The notes beneath the pieces were generated by a model. The model saw only the letters and a program-made list of their open reading frames with translations. It made no database searches and was not told the DNA's origin. A program made the translations under genes and the position numbers. From Streptomyces pseudovenezuelae (GTDB taxonomy: Bacteria > Actinomycetota > Actinomycetes > Streptomycetales > Streptomycetaceae): DNA of 64,000 bases. Below are positions 40,340 to 47,970 of the stretch, piece by piece (the stretch's first letter is position 1; each line of letters begins with the position of its first letter). Location of the stretch: NCBI RefSeq assembly GCF_001513955.1, contig NZ_KQ948144.1:1485220-1549219 (forward strand), read 5' to 3'.

Positions 40340-41140
40340 ATGACACTCACGCGCAGACAAGTCACCGTCGCGGCGCTTGCCACCGTGCCGCTCGCTCTCG
40401 GCGCGGCCGGCACCGCTCAAGCCTCTCCCCGGAGGGCTCGCACCCTCTACATCGCCGGTGATTCCACCGCCGCCCAGAAATACTCCGACGCCGCGCCCGA
40501 GACGGGGTGGGGCATGGCGCTCCCCTTCTTCCTGTGCAAGGACCTGGCTGTCGCCAACCACGCGGTCAACGGGCGGAGTTCGAAGTCCTTCGTCGACGAA
40601 GGGCGGCTCGACGCGATTCTCGGGCTGATCAGGCCCGGTGACCTCCTGCTCGTCCAGTTCGCGCACAACGACGAGAAGAGCGCCGATCCGACCCGCTACA
40701 CCGAGCCCTGGACGACGTACCAGGACTATCTGCGCCGGTACCTCGACGGCGCCCGCGCGAAGGGTGCCCGGCCGGTCCTCGCCACCCCCGTCGAGCGGCG
40801 GAAGTTCGACGCGAACGGCAACGCCGTGCCGACCCACGGGGAGTACCCGGCCGCGATGCGGGCGCTCGCCGGGGAGGAGGGCGTGGCGCTGCTCGACATC
40901 CAGGCGCTGTCCCTGGCGCTGTGGCAGCGGCTGGGCGTCGAGGAGACCAAGAAGTACTTCAACTGGACCGACACCGAGCAGGACAACACGCACTTCAACC
41001 CGCCCGGTGCCATCGCGGTGGCGCGTCTGGTCGCCGGTGAGCTGCTGAAGCACCGCGTGCTGGCGCCCCGGGACGTGCGCCGGCTCGACGCCGAGATCCC
41101 GGAGTCCTGGATCACCTGGCCGTCGCCGGCCGCCGTCTGA
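40340..41140 (+). CDS. Rhamnogalacturonan acetylesterase-like SGNH hydrolase (CE12)
   Basis: The 266-residue protein has a Tat-type signal (LTRRQVTVAALATVPLALGAAGTAQA) and the SGNH blocks: IAGDSTAAQKY (Ser), ANHAVNGRSSKSF (Asn), LLLVQFAHNDEKS, and DNTHFNPPGA (Asp/His). This is the CE12 pattern. It would remove acetyl groups from rhamnogalacturonan I so lyases can act. ATG 40340 is chosen because the signal begins there. The ribosome site is AAAGGTG. Confidence 0.88.
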   Translation: MTLTRRQVTVAALATVPLALGAAGTAQASPRRARTLYIAGDSTAAQKYSDAAPETGWGMALPFFLCKDLAVANHAVNGRSSKSFVDEGRLDAILGLIRPGDLLLVQFAHNDEKSADPTRYTEPWTTYQDYLRRYLDGARAKGARPVLATPVERRKFDANGNAVPTHGEYPAAMRALAGEEGVALLDIQALSLALWQRLGVEETKKYFNWTDTEQDNTHFNPPGAIAVARLVAGELLKHRVLAPRDVRRLDAEIPESWITWPSPAAV

Positions 41141-41175
41141 CCATCCCTTCCTCGCAGTCGAAAGAGAGCCGCACA

Positions 41176-42495
41176 ATGAACGCACAGCTATGTCATGGGC
41201 ATGTCATAACAAAGGTGATGGCGGTGGCGGGCTGCGCCGCCCTGGTCCTCGCGGTCACCGGCACCACCGCCCAGGCCAAGGGACACGACACGGCCCGCGA
41301 GACCCTCGCCGCCGGGGACGGCTGGGCCTCCGAGGGCACCGGCACCACCGGAGGCGCCGCCGCCGACGCCGCCCACGTGTACACCGTCACCGACTGGGCC
41401 GGCTTCAAGGCGGCCCTCGCCGCCGGTGGCAGCGCCCCGAAGATCATCAAGGTGAAGGGGACCATCGACGCGGTCTCCGAGGGCTGTGACTCCCTCGCCG
41501 CGCCCGGCTACGACTTCGACGCCTATCTGGCGAAGTACTCGCCCGAGGCCTGGGGCCTGGACACCGACCTGAGCGCCGAGCCCGACGACAGCCCCGAGGG
41601 CCTGCGCCGCGCCTCCGCCGCCCACCAGGACCAGACCATCAAGGCGAACGTCCCGGCCAACACCACGATCATCGGTGTCGGCAAGAACGCCGGGTTCAAG
41701 GGCGCGAGCCTCCAGATCAAGGCCGTCGACAACGTCATCGTCCGCAACCTCACCTTCGAGAGCCCCATCGACTGCTTCCCGCAGTGGGACCCCACCGACG
41801 GCGACAAGGGCAACTGGAACTCCGAGTACGACACCGCCGTCGTCTACGGCTCCACCCATGTCTGGCTGGACCACAACACCTTCACCGACGGCAGCCACCC
41901 CGACAGCGCGGCGCCCACCTACTTCGGCATGCTCTACCAGCAGCACGACGGCGAGCTGGACATCGTCAAGGGCGCGAACCACGTCACCGCCTCCTGGAAC
42001 GTCTTCACCGAGCACGACAAGACGATCCTGATCGGCAACAGCGACAGCGAGTCCACGGCGGCGGGGGACCGGGGCAAGCTCAAGGTCACCTTCCACCACA
42101 ACCTGTTCTCGAACCTCGTCGAGCGCGCGCCCCGCGTGCGCTTCGGACAGGTCGACTCCTACAACAACCACTTCGTGGCGAACGCCGACTACTCCTACAG
42201 CTTCGGCATCGGCAAGGAGTCCCAGCTCGTCGCCGAGCACAACGCGTTCACGCTGCCGGAGGGGATCAGCGCGGCCAAGGTGCTCAAGCGGTGGAACGTC
42301 TCCCCGCTCACCGCCGACGACAACTACGTCAACGGCAAGCCCACCGACCTGATCGCCGTCCACAACGCCGAGATCCCCGCCGAGACCCTGGAGTCCGGCG
42401 CGGGCTGGACGCCGACCCTGCGCACGAAGGTCGACCCGGCCAAGAAGGTGCCGGGGATCGTCGACCGCGGTGCGGGCGCGGGCCGCATCTGCTGA
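41176..42495 (+). CDS. Pectate lyase, polysaccharide lyase family 1
   Basis: The 439-residue secreted protein has a signal peptide ending TGTTAQA. PL1 marks are NTTIIGVGKNAGFKG, NVIVRNLTFESP, STHVWLDHNTFTDGS, DIVKGANHVTASWNVFTEHDKTILIGNSDS, TFHHNLFSN and ERAPRVRFGQVDSYNNHF, with the catalytic Arg kept. The whole layout parallels the gene at 32022, so the two are paralogues. It starts 35 bases after the CE12 gene, so the two may form one unit. Confidence 0.93.
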   Translation: MNAQLCHGHVITKVMAVAGCAALVLAVTGTTAQAKGHDTARETLAAGDGWASEGTGTTGGAAADAAHVYTVTDWAGFKAALAAGGSAPKIIKVKGTIDAVSEGCDSLAAPGYDFDAYLAKYSPEAWGLDTDLSAEPDDSPEGLRRASAAHQDQTIKANVPANTTIIGVGKNAGFKGASLQIKAVDNVIVRNLTFESPIDCFPQWDPTDGDKGNWNSEYDTAVVYGSTHVWLDHNTFTDGSHPDSAAPTYFGMLYQQHDGELDIVKGANHVTASWNVFTEHDKTILIGNSDSESTAAGDRGKLKVTFHHNLFSNLVERAPRVRFGQVDSYNNHFVANADYSYSFGIGKESQLVAEHNAFTLPEGISAAKVLKRWNVSPLTADDNYVNGKPTDLIAVHNAEIPAETLESGAGWTPTLRTKVDPAKKVPGIVDRGAGAGRIC

Positions 42496-42604
42496 CCCCG
42501 CCCCCTGACCGGCCGGGGCGGAATCCAGCGGCCGCCCCGGCCACCCACCTCACCCCCCACGCGAGGCACCCCACCCCTGAGCCGCATGTCCAAGGAGCAC
42601 CCGC

Positions 42605-43732
42605 ATGTCCTCGCACGACACCCGACTCTCCCTGTCCAGAAGGGGATTCCTGCTCGCGAGCACCGGAGCGGCGGCCGCGCTCGCCCTCGCACCCGCCCCC
42701 GCGCACGCCGGCGCCCGGCACCCCTTCGGCCGCTTCGGATCACCGGCCGCCCGGCTCACCCCGCAGACCCTCTACGTCGACGCGCGGGGCCGGGGCGACC
42801 ACACCACCGTGAAGGACGCGGTCACCGCGGCCACCGGCAGCGGCTGGACCCTGGTCCTCGCCCCCGGCACCTACCGGGAGACCGTCGCCGTCGACGTCAC
42901 CCGCACCGAGGCGACCTGGATCGGCGCCTCCGAGGACCCCCGGGACGTCGTGATCGTCTACGACAACGCGGCCGGCACCCCCAAGCCCGGCGGCGGCACC
43001 TACGGCACCACCGGCTCCGCCACCACCACGGTCCAGGCCGACGGCTTCACCGCCCGCTGGATCACCTTCGCCAACGACTGGCTGCGCGCCGACCACCCCG
43101 ACATCACCGGCACCCAGGCCGTCGCCCTCAAGGTCCAGGGCGACCGCTCCGCCTTCCACCACTGCCGCTTCCTGGGCCACCAGGACACCCTCTACGCCGA
43201 CTCGATCGCCCTCACCTCCTTCGCCCGCCAGTACTTCTCGCACTGCTACGCCGAGGGCGACGTCGACTTCGTCTTCGGGCGGGCCACGGCCGTCCACGAG
43301 CACTGCCACTTCCGCACCCTGAACCGGACCGACCTGGCGGGGGCGCCGTACGGCTTCGTCTTCGCGCCCTCCACGGCGGGGGCCAACCCGCGCGGCTACC
43401 TCGTCACCAGGAGCCGCGTCAGCAGCGAAGCCCCCGACGGCTTCTACAAGCTGGCCCGCCCATGGGTGCCCAGCTCCGACACCACCGCCCGGCCCTCGCT
43501 CGTGGTGCGGGACACCTGGCTGGGCCCCGGGATCGACGCCGTCGCGCCCTACACCAACATGTCGGACGCCTTCCCCTGGCAGAACCAGCGCTTCGCCGAG
43601 TACCGCGACACCGGGCCCGGCGCCCGGATCACGGTTCCCGAGAACCGGCCCCAACTCACCTCCGAGCAGGCCGAGTCGGCGACGCGAGAGGCCTATCTCG
43701 GCGACTGGCGACCCTGGAAGGTGTCGTGCTGA
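42605..43732 (+). CDS. Pectinesterase, carbohydrate esterase family 8
   Basis: It removes methyl esters from pectin. The 375-residue protein has a Tat signal (SLSRRGFLLASTGAAAALALAPAPAHA). Catalytic marks are FLGHQDTLYAD (Gln and first Asp), AEGDVDFVFGRAT (second Asp) and KLARPWVPS (Arg). A strand block with NDWLRADHPDITGTQAVA is shared with the next gene, showing local duplication. Its TGA overlaps the next ATG by one base. Confidence 0.92.
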   Translation: MSSHDTRLSLSRRGFLLASTGAAAALALAPAPAHAGARHPFGRFGSPAARLTPQTLYVDARGRGDHTTVKDAVTAATGSGWTLVLAPGTYRETVAVDVTRTEATWIGASEDPRDVVIVYDNAAGTPKPGGGTYGTTGSATTTVQADGFTARWITFANDWLRADHPDITGTQAVALKVQGDRSAFHHCRFLGHQDTLYADSIALTSFARQYFSHCYAEGDVDFVFGRATAVHEHCHFRTLNRTDLAGAPYGFVFAPSTAGANPRGYLVTRSRVSSEAPDGFYKLARPWVPSSDTTARPSLVVRDTWLGPGIDAVAPYTNMSDAFPWQNQRFAEYRDTGPGARITVPENRPQLTSEQAESATREAYLGDWRPWKVSC

Positions 43733-44763
43733 TGCGCAGGCGCACCCTTCTCGCGGCCGGCTTCGGACTCGCCGTGGCGGGAGCGACCCCCGCCTTCGCC
43801 ACCGGCGGCCGCCGTGTCCTCCACGTCCGCCCCGGCGAGTCCGTCCAGGCCGCCGTGGACGCGGTCACCGGCCCCGGCTGGACGATCGTCGTGCACCCGG
43901 GCACCTATCGCGAGGTCGTCAGCATCCCCGCTGCCGCAGCCGAGCTGACCGTGCGTGGTGCCGTCCGCGACGCCCGCGCGGCCGTCATCGTGTACGACAA
44001 CGCCAACGGCACCCAGAAGTCCGACGGTTCAGGCACCTACGGCACCGCCGGCTCCGCCACCTTCACCTCCGCGGCCCCCGGCCTCACCGTCCGCGACCTC
44101 ACCCTCGCCAACGACTGGCTGCGCGCCGACCACCCCGACATCACCGGCACCCAGGCGGTCGCCGCCTGCACATTCGGCGACCGCACCCGCTTCGAGAACG
44201 TCCGCCTCCTCGCCCACCAGGACACCCTCTTCGTCGAGACGACCGCGCTCACCGCCTTCGACCGGCAGTACTTCCGGCGCTGCTACATCGAGGGCGACGT
44301 GGACTTCGTCTTCGGCCGGGCCACCGCCGTCTTCGAGGAGTGCCACTTCCACACCCTCCAGCGGGACGTCGGCTTCACCCCCAAGGGCATGGTCTTCGCC
44401 CCGTCCACGGCCCGCGCCAACCCGCACGGCATCCTCGCCGTCCGCTCCCGCATCACCTCCGGCGCAGAGAACGGGGCGTACAAGCTGGCGCGCCCCTGGG
44501 TGCCGTCGTACGAGACGACCGCCTGGCCGTCGCTCGTGGTGCGGAACTCCTGGATCGGCCCCGGCGTCGATCCGGTCGCGCCCTACACCAACATGCGCGA
44601 CGCCTACCCCTGGCAGACCATGCGTTTTCGCGAGTACGCCAACTCCGGCCCCGGCGCGGTGATCTCCGTCCCCGACAACCGGCCCCAGCTGACCACCGCC
44701 GAGGCCGCCGCGCACACCCCGCGTACCTATCTCGGGGACTGGAGGCCCTATGAGTGCCGGTGA
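43732..44763 (+). CDS. Pectinesterase, carbohydrate esterase family 8
   Basis: The 343-residue protein has a signal MRRRTLLAAGFGLAVAGATPAFA. CE8 marks are complete: LLAHQDTLFVE, IEGDVDFVFGRAT, KLARPWVPS. It is a tandem paralogue of the preceding gene. It overlaps the following hydrolase gene by 14 bases, so the three are probably one transcript. Confidence 0.92.
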   Translation: MRRRTLLAAGFGLAVAGATPAFATGGRRVLHVRPGESVQAAVDAVTGPGWTIVVHPGTYREVVSIPAAAAELTVRGAVRDARAAVIVYDNANGTQKSDGSGTYGTAGSATFTSAAPGLTVRDLTLANDWLRADHPDITGTQAVAACTFGDRTRFENVRLLAHQDTLFVETTALTAFDRQYFRRCYIEGDVDFVFGRATAVFEECHFHTLQRDVGFTPKGMVFAPSTARANPHGILAVRSRITSGAENGAYKLARPWVPSYETTAWPSLVVRNSWIGPGVDPVAPYTNMRDAYPWQTMRFREYANSGPGAVISVPDNRPQLTTAEAAAHTPRTYLGDWRPYECR

Positions 44764-45907
44764 CCCGCTGGGACGACGGGCTTTCGTGGTGGGCGCCGGT
44801 GCGGCCGTGCTGGCCGGGGGAGCGGTGAGCCCCGCCGATGCCGGGGTGGTGGACGGCCCGCTGCCCGACTTCCACCCGGCCCTCAAGTCCGAGCTGAACT
44901 TCCCGCTGGCCTGGGGGACTTCACCGGTCCGCGACTTCCGCGGATGGCGTCGGCAGGCTCGCGCCAAGGTCGAGGAGCACCTTCTCGTCGACCGCGAGGA
45001 CCGGACGCCGTACGCCCCCGAGCACGGACAGGCCGCCCAGGGCGACGGTTACACGCGGGAGCTGGTCACCCTCTCCCTCACCCACCACGAACGCGTCCGC
45101 GCCGCGCTGCTCACCCCGCACGGTCCCGGGCCGTTCCCCGCGGTGCTGCTGCTCCACGACCACGGGGCGAGGTTCGACATCGGCAAGGAGAAGCTCGTCC
45201 GGCCCTGGTACGACGACACCCGGCTCGCCTCCGCGCGGTCCTGGGCCGACAGGTACTTCAGCGGCCGGTTCGTCGGCGACGAACTGGCCCGGCGCGGCTA
45301 TGTCGTCCTGTGCGCGGACGCCCTCGGCTGGGGCGACCGCGGCCCGATCGCCTACGACCAACAGCAGGCCCTGGCCTCCAACTTCTACCACCTCGGCTCC
45401 TCGCTGGCCGGGCTCATGGCCCGTGAGGACGCCCGTGCCGCCGAGTTCCTCGCCGGCCTGGACCGGGTGGACGCCCGCCGGGTCGCGGCCGTCGGCTTCT
45501 CCATGGGTGCCTACCGCGCCTGGCAGACCGCCGCGCTGACCGACGCCGTCCGGGCCACGGCCGCGGTCTGCTGGATGACCGGCCTCAAGGAAATGATGGT
45601 GCCCGGCAACAACACCCTGCGCGGACAGTCCAGTTACTACATGATCCACCCGGGGCTGCCCCGGTTCCTCGACTTCCCCGACGTGGCGAGCATCGCCGCC
45701 CCCAGGCCGATGCTCTTCTTCGACGGCGGGCTCGACCCGCTGTTCCCCGCCGACGGCGTACAGGTCGCCCACGACAAGCTGCGCGCCGTCTGGCACTCCC
45801 GCCACGCCGAGGAGCGGTTGCACCTGAAGACCTGGCCCGACCTGGGCCATGTCTTCGTCGACCGCATGCAGGACGAGGTCTTCGGCTGGCTCGACGCCGT
45901 CCTGTGA
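44750..45907 (+). CDS. Secreted alpha/beta hydrolase (dienelactone hydrolase-like esterase)
   Basis: The 385-residue protein has a Tat-type signal (GRRAFVVGAGAAVLAGGAVSPADA). The catalytic triad is visible as VGFSMGAYRA (Ser), FDGGLDPLFPADG (Asp) and WPDLGHVF (His). The long insert before the nucleophile resembles acetyl-xylan or pectin acetyl-esterase-like proteins. Between pectinesterases and a PL9 lyase, deacetylation of pectin is the likely role, though other esters are possible. Confidence 0.8.
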   Translation: MSAGDPLGRRAFVVGAGAAVLAGGAVSPADAGVVDGPLPDFHPALKSELNFPLAWGTSPVRDFRGWRRQARAKVEEHLLVDREDRTPYAPEHGQAAQGDGYTRELVTLSLTHHERVRAALLTPHGPGPFPAVLLLHDHGARFDIGKEKLVRPWYDDTRLASARSWADRYFSGRFVGDELARRGYVVLCADALGWGDRGPIAYDQQQALASNFYHLGSSLAGLMAREDARAAEFLAGLDRVDARRVAAVGFSMGAYRAWQTAALTDAVRATAAVCWMTGLKEMMVPGNNTLRGQSSYYMIHPGLPRFLDFPDVASIAAPRPMLFFDGGLDPLFPADGVQVAHDKLRAVWHSRHAEERLHLKTWPDLGHVFVDRMQDEVFGWLDAVL

Positions 45908-45949
45908 CCACCCCCTCCCCGAAAAGCACGACGAAAGGACCCGCACTCC

Positions 45950-47062
45950 ATGTCTCGTCGTACCGCTCTCATCGCCACGGCAGCCCTCGCCCTCGGCTCG
46001 GGCCTCGCCGTCCTCCCCACCCAGGCCCAGGCCGCGACGGTCGTCGTCAGCAATTCGACCGACCTGTCCAACGCCATCAAGAACGCCACCGCCGGCACGG
46101 TGATCCAGGTCCGGGGCGGCACCTACTACCCGACGGCCACCCTCCAGTCCACGGCCAACGGCAGCTCCTCCGCGCCGATCACGCTCACCGCGTACGGCTC
46201 GGAGACCGTGAAGATCGACGGCTCGTCGCTGCCCGACGGCGACTGGATCTTCAAGCTGACCGCCGACTACTGGAACGTCTCCAACATCACCTTCCAGAAC
46301 TCCCCGGACAGCGCGGTGGTCTGCCAGTCCTGCACCGGGACGGTCTGGAACAACATCAAGACCGTCAACGGCGGCGACTCCGGCTTCACGCTCACCGGCG
46401 ACGGGACGGTCAACAACACCGTCAAGAACATCGACAGTTACGGCAACTACGACGCCGCGAACCACGGGGAGAACGCCGACGGCATCGCCGTGAAGTTCGG
46501 CTCCGGCACCGGCAACCTCATCACCGGGGCCCGCCTCTACAACAACTCGGACGACGGGATCGACTTCTGGTCCTTCTCCTCGCCCGTCACCGTCGAGCAC
46601 ACCTGGTCCATGGGCAACGGCGTCAACCGCTGGTCCGACTCCGCCTTCGCGGGCGACGGCAACGGCTACAAGCTGGGCGGCGACGGCGAGGTCGTCGCGC
46701 ACGCCATCAACAACTCCGCCGCCTGGGGCAACGCGGGCAACGGATTCACCGAGAACTCCAACACCGGCGCCATCGTCATCAACCGCACCACCGCCTACGC
46801 CAACAGCAAGTGGGGCTACTACTTCGCCACCAGCTCCGCGAAGCTCGGCAAGAACCTCGCGGTGAGCAACGGCGGGGGCTCGGTCAGCAAGGGCTCCAAG
46901 GTGACCTCGTCCGGCAACAACTGGGACAGCGGGATCAGCACCCCCGCCTTCAGGTCGACGGACGCGTCGACGACGTACAACGCCCGCAGCTCCAGCGGCA
47001 CCCTGCCCGCCACCACGTTCCTGACGACGGGCAGCACCACGATCGGCGCGACCATGAACTGA
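45950..47062 (+). CDS. Pectate lyase, polysaccharide lyase family 9
   Basis: The 370-residue protein has a Sec signal (MSRRTALIATAALALGSGLAVLPTQAQA) and a 10-coil beta-helix. The calcium-binding Asp set lies in NADGIAVKF and NNSDDGIDFW (about 177, 201, 202, 205). The catalytic Lys lies in GDGNGYKLGGDG (about 241). These are the PL9 marks. It cleaves polygalacturonate, and the products are unsaturated. It starts 42 bases after the hydrolase gene and ends at a terminator. A decayed paralogue lies at 50373. Confidence 0.92.
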   Translation: MSRRTALIATAALALGSGLAVLPTQAQAATVVVSNSTDLSNAIKNATAGTVIQVRGGTYYPTATLQSTANGSSSAPITLTAYGSETVKIDGSSLPDGDWIFKLTADYWNVSNITFQNSPDSAVVCQSCTGTVWNNIKTVNGGDSGFTLTGDGTVNNTVKNIDSYGNYDAANHGENADGIAVKFGSGTGNLITGARLYNNSDDGIDFWSFSSPVTVEHTWSMGNGVNRWSDSAFAGDGNGYKLGGDGEVVAHAINNSAAWGNAGNGFTENSNTGAIVINRTTAYANSKWGYYFATSSAKLGKNLAVSNGGGSVSKGSKVTSSGNNWDSGISTPAFRSTDASTTYNARSSSGTLPATTFLTTGSTTIGATMN

Positions 47063-47082
47063 CGCCGCCATGAACTGACGCG
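47052..47082 (+). repeat. Short direct repeat over the PL9 stop codon
   Basis: ccatgaactgacgc occurs at 47052-47065 and again at 47069-47082, a 17-base period. It duplicates the last codons and stop. Confidence 0.7.
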
Positions 47083-47093
47083 GCCTCCGAAAA

Positions 47094-47123
47094 CCCCGGC
47101 TCGGGGCGCTTGACCCGTTTTTT
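47094..47123 (+). terminator. Terminator after the PL9 gene
   Basis: CCCCG-GCT-CGGGG (47094-47106) is followed after a short gap by a run of six T. It ends the pectinase run and precedes the phosphatase promoter. Confidence 0.6.
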
Positions 47124-47151
47124 ACCGGGCGGGTCTCGCGCCCACCGGGGT

Positions 47152-47164
47152 GACGCGCGTAGAA
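47152..47164 (+). promoter_or_regulatory. GACGCGCGTAGAA motif before the acid phosphatase
   Basis: This is the same 13 bases as each arm of the inverted repeat at 6027-6079 upstream of the secreted nuclease. Here it ends 8 bases before the start codon. Confidence 0.5.
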
Positions 47165-47172
47165 CCTCTGTC

Positions 47173-47970
47173 ATGCATAAGTCACTGCGTATCGCAGCCG
47201 TCGCCACCGCCTGCGCGGTCGTCGGCGTCGCCGTGTACGGCGCCGGTGCGGCCACGGCCCACCAGTCCACGGCGAACTCCACGCACGAGCCCTACAACAT
47301 CGGGCTCCTGGTCAAGGACATCGACACCTACTACGGCACCACGGCCGACGCCAACGGTGTCTACCAGGCGTCGCCCACCAGCCCCTACGCCAAGGACCTG
47401 GCGAGCATCGACAAGGCGGCGCGCAAGTACATCGACCAGGCCGCCCGCAAGGCGCACCACAGGGGTGAGAAGCCCGCCGTCGTCTTCGACATCGACGACA
47501 CGCTGCTGCTCAGCCTCGACTACGAGAAGCGCTACAACTACACCTACAACGCGACCACCTGGGCCGACTACGTGAACCGGGCCGACCGCCCGGCCGTCTT
47601 CGGCAGCCCCGAGCTCGTGCAGTACGCCGAGAAGAAGGGCGTCGAGGTCTTCTACAACTCGGGCCTCAGCGAGGCCCAGCGCTCCGCCGCGGTCGAGAAC
47701 CTGAAGAAGATCGGCGCCGACGTGAACCTCGACGCCGACCACGTGTTCCTCAAGGACAAGGCGAACCCGCCGGCCTACCTGAGCGCCTGCGCCACGCCGG
47801 GCACCTGGACCTGCACCACCGTGCAGTACAAGTCCGGCACCCGGGCGCACATCGAGAAGGACCTCGGGTACGAGATCATCGCCAACTTCGGCGACCAGTA
47901 CTCCGACCTCGACGGCGGTTACGCCGACCGGACGTACAAGCTCCCGAACCCGACGTACTTCGTGAGCTAG
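47173..47970 (+). CDS. Secreted HAD-family acid phosphatase (class B-like, IIIB)
   Basis: The 265-residue protein has an N-terminal signal (LRIAAVATACAVVGVAVYGAGAATA). The HAD nucleophile motif is AVVFDIDDTLLLSLDYE, motif II lies near VFYNSGLS, and the late acidic motif is IANFGDQYSDLDGGYAD. It would hydrolyse phosphate monoesters outside the cell. ATG 47173 is chosen for the signal. It shares an upstream motif with the secreted nuclease. Its TAG stop lies in a CTAG shared with the converging gene's stop. Confidence 0.87.
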   Translation: MHKSLRIAAVATACAVVGVAVYGAGAATAHQSTANSTHEPYNIGLLVKDIDTYYGTTADANGVYQASPTSPYAKDLASIDKAARKYIDQAARKAHHRGEKPAVVFDIDDTLLLSLDYEKRYNYTYNATTWADYVNRADRPAVFGSPELVQYAEKKGVEVFYNSGLSEAQRSAAVENLKKIGADVNLDADHVFLKDKANPPAYLSACATPGTWTCTTVQYKSGTRAHIEKDLGYEIIANFGDQYSDLDGGYADRTYKLPNPTYFVS